A stretch of DNA of 54,371 nucleotides from Nostoc favosum CHAB5714 (GCF_020829495.1 NZ_JAIVFQ010000050.1:1-54371), one strand, 5' to 3'. Positions 26,765 through 35,210 are shown, counted from the first letter of the stretch. The notes: generated from the sequence alone by a model not told the origin. Made by a program: numbers and translations.

Positions 26765-27901
26765 ATGAATATTGTTGAATTAGGAGAAATGGAAATACTG
26801 GAGAATACTGCTGATATTGAAGAACCATTACTCGATATTTTAGAAGCAGTGGCAGATGAAGAGCCTCCAATTGTAGTAGAAAATCTGGAATCAGACGAAC
26901 GCGACGGGGATGATATGGCCGCGGCCCGTCCTTCGGGATACAATAAAACCGAGCATGATGATGCCGTCGGCGCGTTTTTTAAAGAGATGGCGCGTTATCC
27001 GCTTCTAAAAGCTGATGAAGAGGTAGAGTTAGCGCGGCGAGTTAGGTTTCTAGAAGAAGTTAGAGAATTACAAGCAGCCTTAGAATTAAAACTGGGGCAG
27101 GAACCTAGCAAGGTAGAGGTGGCTTCCGAGCTAGAAATGACGGAAAAGCAATTAGAAAATCGCTTGTATCAAGGTAGAGTAGCGAAACGCAAAATGATTC
27201 GCTCGAATCTGAGATTGGTAGTTTCTATTGCTAAACGATACCTGAATCGGGGAGTGCCTTTCCTGGATTTAATTCAAGAAGGAGCGATGGGTTTAAATCG
27301 CGCTACAGAAAAGTTTGATCCAGATAAAGGATATAAGTTTTCTACTTACGCCTATTGGTGGATTAGACAAGCGATTACCAGGGCTATAGCTAACGATGCG
27401 CGGACAATCCGGCTACCTATTCATATTGTTGAAAAGCTTAACAAGCTAAAAAAAGCACAACGAGAACTCAAGCAAAAGCTTTGTCGCAATCCTACTGAAG
27501 GAGAAATGGCAGAAGCTTTAGAAATTAGTGTGCAACAACTACGCCAGCTACAACAACTACGGCGTCAAGCACTTTCTCTCAACCACCGCGTCGGTAAAGA
27601 AGAAGACACGGAATTGATGGATTTGCTAGAAGATGAAGATAACCTGTCTCCAGAAGCAAAAATGAATGAAAACATGATGCGTCAGGAGATTTGGGAAGTC
27701 TTGGGTGACGTGTTAACTCCACGGGAGAAAGATGTAATTTCTCTACGCTATGGTTTGACAACCAGCGAACCCTGTACCTTAGAAGAAGTTGGCAACATGT
27801 TCAATCTTTCTCGTGAACGAGTGCGACAAATTCAAAGCAAGGCCATGCGAAAATTGCGCCGTCCCCACATAGCCAAACGTTTAAAAGGTTGGTTGATTTA
27901 A
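26765..27901 (+). CDS. RpoD-like RNA polymerase sigma factor, probably group 2
   Basis: A 378-residue sigma-70 protein. I prefer ATG 26765 to 26729 because AAAGGA ends four bases before it, while the earlier ATG has no ribosome-binding site. After an acidic N-terminus come region 1.2 (AVGAFFKEMARYPLLKADEE), region 2 (SNLRLVVSIAKRYLNRGVPF, DLIQEGAMGLNRA, KFSTYAYWWIRQAITRAI), region 3 (RNPTEGEMAEALEIS) and region 4 (LTPREKDVISLRYGL, LEEVGNMFNLSRERVRQIQS). Promoter-contact helices are intact. The -10-recognising segment is that of the vegetative class, so it probably shares promoters with SigA under stress. I cannot assign the letter (B, C, D or E) from sequence alone. Confidence 0.93.
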   Translation: MNIVELGEMEILENTADIEEPLLDILEAVADEEPPIVVENLESDERDGDDMAAARPSGYNKTEHDDAVGAFFKEMARYPLLKADEEVELARRVRFLEEVRELQAALELKLGQEPSKVEVASELEMTEKQLENRLYQGRVAKRKMIRSNLRLVVSIAKRYLNRGVPFLDLIQEGAMGLNRATEKFDPDKGYKFSTYAYWWIRQAITRAIANDARTIRLPIHIVEKLNKLKKAQRELKQKLCRNPTEGEMAEALEISVQQLRQLQQLRRQALSLNHRVGKEEDTELMDLLEDEDNLSPEAKMNENMMRQEIWEVLGDVLTPREKDVISLRYGLTTSEPCTLEEVGNMFNLSRERVRQIQSKAMRKLRRPHIAKRLKGWLI

Positions 27902-27954
27902 TTACATCTACAAAGATAGATTAGCTTCATTAACGAACATGGATCAAATAAAGT

Positions 27955-28020
27955 GCGTAGGGTGTGTTATCGCGTAGCGTAACGCACCATCCTAGATTTT
28001 AGGTGCGTTAGGACAAATGC
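27955..28020. repeat. TGCGTTA palindromic repeat
   Basis: GGTGTGTTATCGCGTAGCG then TAACGCACC forms a hairpin, and AGGTGCGTTAGG follows. It is related to the palindromes at 18735-18790. No T-tract is present. The rest of 28021-28194 shows no gene. Confidence 0.55.
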
Positions 28021-28194
28021 CCATAACACAAAACTAGCTCTTTATTAAATCTACATTCTTAAGGAATGAAGGCGAGCTTGTATCTGCTATATTTCTTGAG
28101 CTTCACCTATTGCAAATTGCAAAAACAGGGCGTTTTTTACCTTTTTTCGTCTTTTATTTAGCCATTAGTCAAAAAAACTTACACACTTGCCTAT

Positions 28195-28377
28195 GGGGGC
28201 ATCCCAATCTTGCCAAAATACACAGGACTGGTACAAAAACCCTGTACAAACCTCTTTCCTTTGCGTTCTTTGCGTCCAACTCTTACGAGACGCTGCGCGA
28301 ATGCGGTTCGTTATTTCATTCTCCGCCTAAGTCCAAATACCATATAAAAATAAACTTGCACATTTGGGATGCTCCCT
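28195..28377. mobile_element. MITE-like element, family L
   Basis: Ends GGGGGCATCCCAA and TTGGGATGCTCCC-like at the right, flanked by an 8-bp duplication TTGCCTAT (28187-28194 and 28378-28385). The core has the CCTTTGCGTTCTTTGCGTCC and GAATGCGGTTCGTT blocks shared with families A, F and N. Confidence 0.75.
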
Positions 28378-28387
28378 TTGCCTATAG

Positions 28388-28422
28388 ACTATGGACTATG
28401 AACTATAGACTATAGACTAATG
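28388..28422 (+). repeat. Heptamer array ACTATAG running into a start codon
   Basis: Five in-register heptamers: ACTATGG, ACTATGA, ACTATAG, ACTATAG, ACTAATG. The ATG of the last unit starts the acetyltransferase gene at 28420. No Shine-Dalgarno sequence is seen. Confidence 0.8.
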
Positions 28423-28914
28423 ACTTCGCGTAGCAATTTGATTGTGCGTTTTGCTGAACCAACTGATTACAGCGTACTGTTTAAATTAATTCAGGGGCTG
28501 GCTGAGTATGAAAAATTATCTCACGCTGTCACTGGCAATGCTCTCGAACTTAAGGAGCATTTATTTGGATCGCACAAATATATAGAAGCGATTTTAGCAG
28601 AATCTGCGGGTCAAGCCGTTGGTTTTGCCCTATTTTTTCATAATTATTCAACATTTCTGACTAAGCCAGGAATTTATCTGGAAGACTTATTTGTTTTACC
28701 AGAATTTCGTAGGCAAGGTATTGGTAAGGCTCTTCTTACTAAAGTAGCTCAGATAGCTGTAGAACGTGACTGTGGGCGGTTAGAGTGGAGTGTGCTGAAT
28801 TGGAACGAATCAGCTAAAGTATTCTACCGTAGTATGGGAGCATCTATATTAGATGATTGGCAAATTTGTCGTGTTACAGAAGATGCGCTTACTCAGTTAG
28901 GATCTGTTAAATAA
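28420..28914 (+). CDS. GNAT-family N-acetyltransferase
   Basis: A 164-residue single-domain acetyltransferase, transferring acetyl from acetyl-CoA to an amine. VRFAEPTDYSVLFKLIQGLA opens the fold, YLEDLFVLPEFRRQGIGKAL (about 86-105) gives the strand and the R-x-x-G-x-G acetyl-CoA loop, and WSVLNWNESAKVFYRSMGA is the typical C-terminal motif. The overall pattern resembles the diamine or thialysine acetyltransferase subgroup, but the acceptor is not certain. The start codon is a unit of a heptamer array. It is followed by repeat M copy 2. Confidence 0.88.
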   Translation: MTSRSNLIVRFAEPTDYSVLFKLIQGLAEYEKLSHAVTGNALELKEHLFGSHKYIEAILAESAGQAVGFALFFHNYSTFLTKPGIYLEDLFVLPEFRRQGIGKALLTKVAQIAVERDCGRLEWSVLNWNESAKVFYRSMGASILDDWQICRVTEDALTQLGSVK

Positions 28915-29020
28915 ATAATTCGTAATTCGTAATTAAGTTTTGTAATGGGGATTTGAACCCCAATACAAAACTTGCGTGATTTTTGAACCGAGGGACTTAA
29001 ACCCACGAAACTCGTTAAAA
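28914..29020. repeat. Dispersed repeat M (copy 2, shorter)
   Basis: AATTCGT heptamers, GTTTTGTAATGGGGATTTGA then ACCCC and CAAAAC hairpin, then GGGACTTAAACCCACG. It starts on the acetyltransferase stop codon region and is a diverged relative of 14352-14495 and 51650-51797. Confidence 0.7.
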
Positions 29021-29085
29021 TAATTCACAATTGATAAATTGATAATAACGGTCTTACCCGTAATAATAGCGGTAAGCAAGTTCGT

Positions 29086-29418
29086 AGTAAGGACTTTAGT
29101 CCTTATTTTCTAATACCAATTTTCACTAAGCTTGCACTTAATAACTACCCCTTCTTACTTAGCGTACTTGGCATTAGCCTGTGGCTTGCCACTGAGCGTC
29201 CAATACGATTCGGTTAAGCCCAAAAAATCAAAATGTGTAGGTTGGGTTAAGGAACGAAACCCAACTATTGCAGGGTTTTGTTGGGTAACACTAAAGTTCA
29301 ACCCAACCTACAAATATTCTTAACCCAAGCGTATTGACTACGCGTCTACATTTAATAAATATTAAGTGCATCTTTATAGCGAATTGGTATAAGTACGCTT
29401 TGTGCTTACTACAAACCC
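29086..29418. mobile_element. Three-level nest: family G split by H split by A
   Basis: Outer: the two halves of a family G repeat (TTCGTAGTAAGGAC at 29086 to about 29110, and GTGCTTACTACAAAC ending near 29417). Middle: a family H element, 29111-29392, with ends TAATACCAATT and AATTGGTATAA and matching subterminal TGCACTTAATA/TATTAAGTGCA. Inner: family A copy 2, described separately. The order of insertion is therefore G, then H, then A. Confidence 0.75.
29201..29336. mobile_element. MITE family A, copy 2 (old)
   Basis: Ends CAATACGATTCGGTTAAG and CTTAACCCAAGCGTATTG, with core TGTAGGTTGGGTTAAGGAAC. The flanks ACTGAGCGTC and ACTACGCGTC match at eight of ten bases, an eroded target duplication that fits an older insertion. 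Length 136 bp equals copy 5. Confidence 0.82.
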
Positions 29419-29549
29419 CGAATATTTAAAATCCAAAAACTTGATGAGAAGTTTGACAGCTTGTCATTTGACTATAGCAGCGCCTCAACTGACAATTATG
29501 GAGGATATCGCAGCGAATAAGCTGTTATTGGAGAGAGAGAGAACACGAA

Positions 29550-29885
29550 ATGAAAAAAATTATTACAGTGATGCTGTTAGGCATAGCAATCTTCACCTTT
29601 GCCTTCAGTAGTCCAGCTTTGGCAGCAGATGCTGTTAGTGGAGCTAAAGTATTTAGTGCTAATTGTGCCTCTTGTCACGCGGGAGGTAAAAATCTGGTTC
29701 AAGCTCCAAAGAACCTGAAGAAGGAAGCTTTAGAAAAGTATGGTATGTACTCAGAGGAGGCGATTATCGCCCAAGTTACAAAAGGTAAAAATGCCATGCC
29801 TGCTTTCGGCAGTCGTTTAAAAGCTAATCAGATTGAAGATGTAACTGCTTATGTGCTTTCACAAGCAGATAAGGACTGGAAGTAG
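29550..29885 (+). CDS. petJ: Cytochrome c6
   Basis: A 111-residue precursor. A signal peptide (MKKIITVMLLGIAIF to SSPALA) is cleaved before ADAVSG, leaving an 86-residue soluble lumenal protein. Haem is attached at CASCH (about residues 39-43), and a methionine in AMPAFG is the likely sixth ligand. It carries electrons from cytochrome b6f to photosystem I or to terminal oxidase, replacing plastocyanin when copper is low. GGAGAGAGAGAG lies upstream of the start, somewhat far. Copper regulation is known in the family and no site is identified here. Confidence 0.96.
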   Translation: MKKIITVMLLGIAIFTFAFSSPALAADAVSGAKVFSANCASCHAGGKNLVQAPKNLKKEALEKYGMYSEEAIIAQVTKGKNAMPAFGSRLKANQIEDVTAYVLSQADKDWK

Positions 29886-29916
29886 ACTAAAATCTAACTT
29901 CAATAATTAACAATTT

Positions 29917-29943
29917 GCGGGGCTTTTTGTCCCGCTAATTTTA
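29917..29943 (+). terminator. Hairpin after petJ
   Basis: GCGGG pairs with CCCGC around GCTTTTTGT, followed by TAATTTT. It is a short GC stem 31 bp after the petJ stop and a reasonable terminator. Confidence 0.5.
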
Positions 29944-29971
29944 AGGTTGCCGAAATTGTCAAATAGGATGC

Positions 29972-30140
29972 TTATACCAATTTTGGATTTTAGACTTTCC
30001 TGCGGAACGCTACGCGTAGCTTGCTTCTCCGAAGGAGTACGACTACGCTCAGTCGAACGATTTTGAATTTTGGATTAAGGTTTTTATAACAAGACTGTTC
30101 CAAAAATATCAAACAATACTACCTATCCTCATTTGGTATT
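29972..30140. mobile_element. Possible family H-like element
   Basis: TTATACCAATTTTGG at the left and CATTTGGTATTA at the right give short inverted ends. Inside is a common GCTACGCGTAGC / CGAAGGAGTACG repeat block. The right end overlaps the start of the next small frame. Confidence 0.35.
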
Positions 30141-30320
30141 ATGAGTTATTTGTATCGATTATTTCTCAGTCTAGTTATTGCTTTCCCTCTCACTTTTTTG
30201 ACTTTAACTGCACATTCATCACCCATCATATATATCACGCAAATTACAGGGGCTGATTTCTTGGAGTTTGCGACAACAAATTTCGTCTGTAACGGAAATC
30301 GCTCTTTTTTAATAGTGTAA
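30141..30320 (+). CDS. Candidate small secreted protein (59 aa)
   Basis: An ATG at 30141 opens 59 codons. The first 26 residues (MSYLYRLFLSLVIAFPLTFL then TLTAHSS) look like a signal peptide: a basic residue, a hydrophobic core and small residues near a possible cleavage site. The rest (ITQITGADFLEFATTNFVCN) has no motif I recognise. No strong ribosome-binding site is visible, and the start sits at the end of a repeat. It ends 4 bp from the stop of the convergent Uma2 gene. It could be a real short gene or chance. Confidence 0.35.
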   Translation: MSYLYRLFLSLVIAFPLTFLTLTAHSSPIIYITQITGADFLEFATTNFVCNGNRSFLIV

Positions 30321-30323
30321 GAG

Positions 30324-30950
30324 TTATACAGGGTATCCACCGGCTTGAAAAATCTGTTCGGCGGTTAAATTTAATTCGGGGAAAGTAGGTGAGATAATGC
30401 GATCGCTACCTCGAAACTGGTTGACTTGGTATTCTCCCTCAATTAAGGTGTAGAGCGAGACAGTTGGTTGTTTGGGGTTGCCAATAAATCGCCTACCGCC
30501 TAAAGCAGCATAGTCTATAATCCAATATTCTGGGATACCTACAGCCTCATAATCAGCAGCTTTTTTTAAATAATCATCACGCCAATTGCTACTCACTACC
30601 TCAACTACTAAGGGTATTGATTCCGCTTGGCTTACAGTAGATTCTTTTTTCCATAGAGGTTCGTTTACCAAATTGGGGCGATTTAATATCAGCACATCTG
30701 GTGAGTAAGCAGATTCATTTTCAGGCGGTTTGACTAATGCTGTTTTGGGTATGAAGTAGGGGAGATTTAAACGAATACACTCTCTAGTAACTTCAAAGGC
30801 TAAAAATCCAACTACCTCTTCATGATCGCCTGTGGGTTGTGGCATCTCGACTATTGCTCCATCATGCAATTCATAACGTTTTCCAGTGTTGTCAGGGTAT
30901 TTAGCAACGAATTCATCGAATGTAACTACTTTGCCTAAGGTTTGAACCAT
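30324..30950 (-). CDS. Uma2-family (DUF820) putative endonuclease
   Basis: A 208-residue protein of the PD-(D/E)xK-like Uma2 family, very abundant in cyanobacteria. Blocks seen: TFDEFVAKYPDNTGKRYELH with the conserved Glu, VVGFLAFEVTREC, AYSPDVLILNR (catalytic Asp), PLVVEVVSSNWRDDYLKK (Glu and Lys) and YEAVGIPEYWIIDY. All presumed catalytic residues are present. It is cytoplasmic and monocistronic. The family's biological role is still unclear, with mobile-element-like spread. Confidence 0.88.
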   Translation of the reverse strand: MVQTLGKVVTFDEFVAKYPDNTGKRYELHDGAIVEMPQPTGDHEEVVGFLAFEVTRECIRLNLPYFIPKTALVKPPENESAYSPDVLILNRPNLVNEPLWKKESTVSQAESIPLVVEVVSSNWRDDYLKKAADYEAVGIPEYWIIDYAALGGRRFIGNPKQPTVSLYTLIEGEYQVNQFRGSDRIISPTFPELNLTAEQIFQAGGYPV

Positions 30951-31271
30951 AAATTATTACCTTCTATTTTGTTTGTGAAGCATCCAGTTTTCTCAATGCT
31001 AATGTAATTCGTAATTGCTACAAGGTAAGAGACTTTGAGGCTTATTCCCTTTTGCCTTTTGGAGCCTAGCTTGCTTATGAAGCCGAATCTCTCTAGCCCT
31101 TGGAGATCGCACGTCTAGCAATTTGAGCGCTTGAGACAGAAGAAAAGATATCTCAAGGCAGATTGAGATCATATTACCAGTAGAACCGAGATCACACTTC
31201 AATTAGTACATCTCGGCTAAAGTCAATATTTATACTTCAATATAACAAATGCTCATATAGGAACTTAAACT
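30951..31271. other. Spacer without a supported gene
   Basis: Divergent spacer between the Uma2 gene and the coiled-coil gene. A 67-codon minus-strand frame lies here but has no ribosome-binding site and no recognisable content. No large repeat was seen. Confidence 0.5.
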
Positions 31272-32141
31272 ATGACAATGAAGAGAGGAGATCGCAGAGA
31301 TTCTAATTATGACAACGCTGTTAATAATCCTCGCTCACGGCAGAAAGAACCAGCTTCTTATCATGAGCTTAAACTTTCATTGATGACTGTTCGCGCCAAT
31401 TTTGAGGAAGCTGCATCTCAACGCGATGAAGCAGAACAACGTGCAAAAGAAGCTGCATCACAACTGGTTCATGTTCAGCAAAAGATTCAAACTTACCAAA
31501 TCGAGGCTAATGAGCTAAAAGAGCGTATCGCTCAAAATTATCGTTTTTATATTGATGAGCAAGAAAATCATCAAAAGACGCTCTACCTTTACAACGAAGA
31601 AAAAGCGAAAATATCCCAGCTAGTTCATATTCACCAGCGAGAGATCCAAACTTGCCAACTCGAGGCTAATGAACTAAAAGAGCGAGTTACTCAAAATTAC
31701 CAGTTCTATGTTGATGAACAACAAAGTCATCAACAAACCCTCTGCCTCTACAACCAAGAAAAAGCGAGAGCGACTGAATTACTTACCAAATATGAGTTAG
31801 TAAACTCTGAACGAGAAATGTATTTGAGTTTATACAATGAGGCTAAAGCAGAACTCAAGCATGAGCGACGTTCTAAAGCTAGTATTAAGGGATGGGAAAC
31901 TCGCCGGAAAGCCGAGAATGAACGACTAAAACGGGAAATCGCCCAGATGGTTGTGCTACTGCGTGAATCCTTAGAAAGTAAGGATGAAGCAGTAAACAGT
32001 CTTTACGTTGTAGCAGAGCGTATGGATCGAATTCAATCTCTAGTTGATTCGGTAGAAGAAGAAACAACTAACAATCCTATGGGTTTGGTACAAAAGTTTA
32101 AACGCATCTGGCTGGCTATTAAAGATATACTTTCTGAATAA
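31272..32141 (+). CDS. Coiled-coil protein with an internal duplication, function unknown
   Basis: A 289-residue highly charged protein, predicted mostly alpha-helical coiled coil, without signal peptide or membrane segment. It contains a duplicated segment of about 50 residues: QLVHVQQKIQTYQIEANELK with ERIAQNYRFYIDEQENHQ (about 65-110), and QLVHIHQREIQTCQLEANEL with KERVTQNYQFYVDEQQSHQ (about 117-160). The C-terminal part (KASIKGWETRRKAENERLKR) is basic. A second ATG lies two codons in. The next gene follows after 12 bp, so the two are probably cotranscribed and may act together. I do not recognise a family. Confidence 0.7.
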   Translation: MTMKRGDRRDSNYDNAVNNPRSRQKEPASYHELKLSLMTVRANFEEAASQRDEAEQRAKEAASQLVHVQQKIQTYQIEANELKERIAQNYRFYIDEQENHQKTLYLYNEEKAKISQLVHIHQREIQTCQLEANELKERVTQNYQFYVDEQQSHQQTLCLYNQEKARATELLTKYELVNSEREMYLSLYNEAKAELKHERRSKASIKGWETRRKAENERLKREIAQMVVLLRESLESKDEAVNSLYVVAERMDRIQSLVDSVEEETTNNPMGLVQKFKRIWLAIKDILSE

Positions 32142-32153
32142 ATAAGCATACTC

Positions 32154-32720
32154 ATGAGCAAAAAATCACTCCCAACGACGCAAAAACAAGGTAAAGCGAG
32201 GTTGGGAGATCAAATTCGCAGTATTGCTGATCGCCTTAAACAAGAGACTGATGTACAGATAAAAGCAACTTCTAAGATTTTAGGGGCTGCTGCTCAAATT
32301 GCCGAAAATCATGATCGACTTATTAGTGAAGTGGTTGATATGGTTGAGTCAGACCTTAATGTAGAGAAACAGGGATCTCAGAAGTATATTTATACTGTTG
32401 ATATTCTGAAGCAACAGTTTAAAACATTACGAGATGCAAAGGCTCACTTTAACCTGAAAGTTAGTAGTTGGGAATCACTTGTTAATAAATTAAATGCTGC
32501 ATCTTGCCAAACAACTATAAAACAACATAAGCCTCAATCAAATCAGGTTTTTACAAAAAATTATGTAAAAAAGGTTGAAGATAATTTCAATAATATTGAA
32601 AATTTGATAGTTTTTTTAGAACCTGATGTTGCAGAAATGTTTCCCAATTCTGAAGCAGTAAATGAAGCTCTGCGTTTTCTCATTAGAGTTCAATACGCTT
32701 GGGTTAAGGCTAAAAAATAA
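32154..32720 (+). CDS. Unknown helical protein whose C-terminus is supplied by a MITE
   Basis: A 188-residue predicted helical, soluble protein (ARLGDQIRSIADRLKQETDV, KILGAAAQIAENHDRLISEV). It follows the coiled-coil gene by 12 bp. The last nine residues (QYAWVKAKK) and the stop come from MITE family A copy 3, inserted after ...FLIRV. Removing the element and one target copy restores a frame continuing ASKNFFLNCKVVSIKIGHNS and a few residues more to a TAA, so the original C-terminus was about 13 residues longer and different. Function unknown. Confidence 0.7.
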   Translation: MSKKSLPTTQKQGKARLGDQIRSIADRLKQETDVQIKATSKILGAAAQIAENHDRLISEVVDMVESDLNVEKQGSQKYIYTVDILKQQFKTLRDAKAHFNLKVSSWESLVNKLNAASCQTTIKQHKPQSNQVFTKNYVKKVEDNFNNIENLIVFLEPDVAEMFPNSEAVNEALRFLIRVQYAWVKAKK

Positions 32721-32824
32721 AACTAGTGTAGGTTGGGTTGAGGAACGAAACCCAACATTATCAAGCCTTTGTTGGGTTTCGTTCCTCAACCCAACGTAGC
32801 ATTCTTCTTAACTGAACCATATTG
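32691..32824. mobile_element. MITE family A, copy 3, inside a gene
   Basis: Ends CAATACGCTTGGGTTAAG and CTTAACTGAACCATATTG, exact 10-bp duplication CATTAGAGTT (32681-32690 and 32825-32834), core GTTGGGTTGAGGAACGAAAC with its inverted partner. The left end is translated as the tail of the upstream gene. Confidence 0.92.
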
Positions 32825-33071
32825 CATTAGAGTTGCGAGTAAAAATTTTTTTTTAAACTGTAAAGTTGTATCCATAAAAATTGGACATAATTCACGCAAT
32901 TAAAAACTCCTATAGCGCTACTTAATCATTTGTAAACAACAAAATTACCCGAACTCTCAGAGAAATCGGGAATCTAACCGTGGAAATATGACAGCGTGTC
33001 TTTTGACATGATTTTACTATTACAGCAACAATACTACGTGGTGACTGTTTTTAGTTGGTGTGAAAGAGAAC

Positions 33072-35162
33072 GTGAAAAAGGATTTTTTGTTGCTAACAGT
33101 TGCTTTACCGAGTTTACTGATAGCGTTTCCTGGTTTTGCTGCTGAAAGTGAAATTAAGCAGAGAAATACTGATAAATCAACCGAAGTCATTTCAGATATT
33201 CGGAGTTTGAGCGAGATTGAGCTACCCGCCACTAATGCCGAATTATTAACTCAACAATCGGCACCGAGTGAAGTTAATCCAGATCAGCCAGAAACAGAGC
33301 AAACTCAGAGCGATGATGCAGAGATTTCTATAGAAGTGATCGCAGAACCAGACAACCTACCTCAATCTACTCCAACTTACGTAATTGATAAAGAAGAAAT
33401 TCAAAAGCAGGGCGCTACAAGTTTAGCCGATATTTTGAAAAGAATGCCTGGTTTTGCTATCAATGATGTAGGTCATGGTGCAGATATTCATACAGGTACA
33501 TACTACCGGGGAGCCTCAATTAATCAGTCTGTATTTCTGATTAATGGCAGACCAATTAACAATAATGTCAACACTTATCATGGTGGAACTGACTTAAATA
33601 GCATTCCTGTAGAGGCTATTGAACGAGTGGAATTATATAGCGGCACAGCCTCCGCTTTGTATGGTTCTTCAGCTTTTGGGGGAGTTGTGAATATTATCAC
33701 CAAGGAAGGTTATGGCAAACCTAAATTGAGCGCTAGTGCAGAATTTGGCTCATTAAGTTTAAATAATCAACAAGTAACTTATGGTGGTTCATCTGATAAT
33801 GTCAAATATAATTTCAGCTTTGAAAGATTCTTTACAGATAACCGTTACCGCGTTCCTGTAGGTGCAGCAAATCGTGACGGACAAGGTTTTTTATCAAATG
33901 CAGACACAGCTACAAGTACCTACTTTGGTAGCATTGGAGTAGATTTAGATAAAAAAAATTCTTTGAATTTAGATGTTACTAAACTCAGCAGTCGTCGGGG
34001 CTTAATTTATTTCGGGTTCCCTCTCCAAAGAGATAGATTAGACCACGATGGTTTAAATGTTGGCTTATCCTGGAAAACTCGACTAGGTAATGGGGAAAGC
34101 TCTAATCTTACAACCTCAATTGGTTATAACCAAGATTATTTCAGCACCTATGGCCCGACGGGAGTATCATTTTATCGTAGAGGGTCTTTAGATACACAAC
34201 AACTCACAGCTAGAGTAGATCATGAGTGGAAAATTACTTCCAATAATAAATTGCGCTGGGGATTAGATTTGAAAAACACCGACTTAACCGGTGATGTTTT
34301 TAGTACAAATCCTAATAGTATTGCCGAAAACGAAAAGGAAGATCGGAGTTTGTTCAATACAGCTTTATTTGCTGTCAATACTTGGAATATTAGCGATGAT
34401 TTTCTGATAGATTTAGGGCTAAGGCAGACATTTGACAGCCAGTTTGGAAATTATCTCAACCCTAGTGTTGGGTTACGTTATGCTGTCACTCCAATAATAG
34501 CAGTGCGTGGAAGTTGGGCAGGGGCACAACGCAATCCTGGCTTAGATCAGTTGTATGTTTATGATACGGTTCATGGTTGGGATCCTAATCCTAATTTAAG
34601 ACCAGAAACTGGCTCTACTTGGAGTGCGGGAGTAGATGTAAATTTTTCTCAAAACCTGATTGGACAGTTTACTTACTTTGGTAGTAGTATAGGCGATCGC
34701 TTGGGAGTCATCGCCGGAAAATGGGAAAACATTGGATTAGTAGATACCAATGGTTTAGAGGCAGCTTTGCAATTAAGAATTGCCCCAGGCTGGTCAACTT
34801 TCCTCAACTATACTTATACAGATGCTCAAATAAAAACAGGTACAGACAGAGGTTTACAGTTAGGTTTAATTCCCTACTCTGTACTTCAAACTGGCGTAGG
34901 TTATGAAAATGCAGGATGGCAGGCTAACTTGTATGTTACCTACAATAGTGGCGCTCGCAGATCCATCTTTGCTCCCGATAACAAGAGTACAGATTTTGCA
35001 CCATCTTTCGTGAATTTAGATTTGACCGGTCGTATACCTTTAACTAGCAATTTAGGACTGACAGTCTATTTAGAAAATCTACTCGGTGAGCAATATGAGC
35101 GAGTTAATCGCATTTATAGCCCTGGATTCACTTTTCGCCTGGGTTTAAGCGCTAATTTTTAG
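33072..35162 (+). CDS. TonB-dependent outer-membrane receptor
   Basis: A 696-residue receptor counted from the GTG at 33072, preferred over GTG 33060 because GAAAGAGA precedes it and the signal peptide (MKKDFLLLTVALPSLLIAFP then GFA) then starts cleanly. A cyanobacterium-typical leader segment (SLSEIELPATNAELLTQQ) follows. The plug domain begins near residue 110 (TPTYVIDKEEIQKQGATSLA; RGASINQSVFLINGRPINN; YSGTASALYGSSAFGGVVNI), then a beta-barrel ending with the aromatic FTFRLGLSANF signature. It imports iron-siderophore, cobalamin or a similar ligand with TonB/ExbBD energy. No transport partner or Fur-box is recognised nearby, so the ligand is unknown. Confidence 0.92.
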   Translation: MKKDFLLLTVALPSLLIAFPGFAAESEIKQRNTDKSTEVISDIRSLSEIELPATNAELLTQQSAPSEVNPDQPETEQTQSDDAEISIEVIAEPDNLPQSTPTYVIDKEEIQKQGATSLADILKRMPGFAINDVGHGADIHTGTYYRGASINQSVFLINGRPINNNVNTYHGGTDLNSIPVEAIERVELYSGTASALYGSSAFGGVVNIITKEGYGKPKLSASAEFGSLSLNNQQVTYGGSSDNVKYNFSFERFFTDNRYRVPVGAANRDGQGFLSNADTATSTYFGSIGVDLDKKNSLNLDVTKLSSRRGLIYFGFPLQRDRLDHDGLNVGLSWKTRLGNGESSNLTTSIGYNQDYFSTYGPTGVSFYRRGSLDTQQLTARVDHEWKITSNNKLRWGLDLKNTDLTGDVFSTNPNSIAENEKEDRSLFNTALFAVNTWNISDDFLIDLGLRQTFDSQFGNYLNPSVGLRYAVTPIIAVRGSWAGAQRNPGLDQLYVYDTVHGWDPNPNLRPETGSTWSAGVDVNFSQNLIGQFTYFGSSIGDRLGVIAGKWENIGLVDTNGLEAALQLRIAPGWSTFLNYTYTDAQIKTGTDRGLQLGLIPYSVLQTGVGYENAGWQANLYVTYNSGARRSIFAPDNKSTDFAPSFVNLDLTGRIPLTSNLGLTVYLENLLGEQYERVNRIYSPGFTFRLGLSANF

Positions 35163-35210
35163 GTATTAAATCTAGAGATTTTGTAATGACAAAATCTCTA
35201 CTAGGACTTA

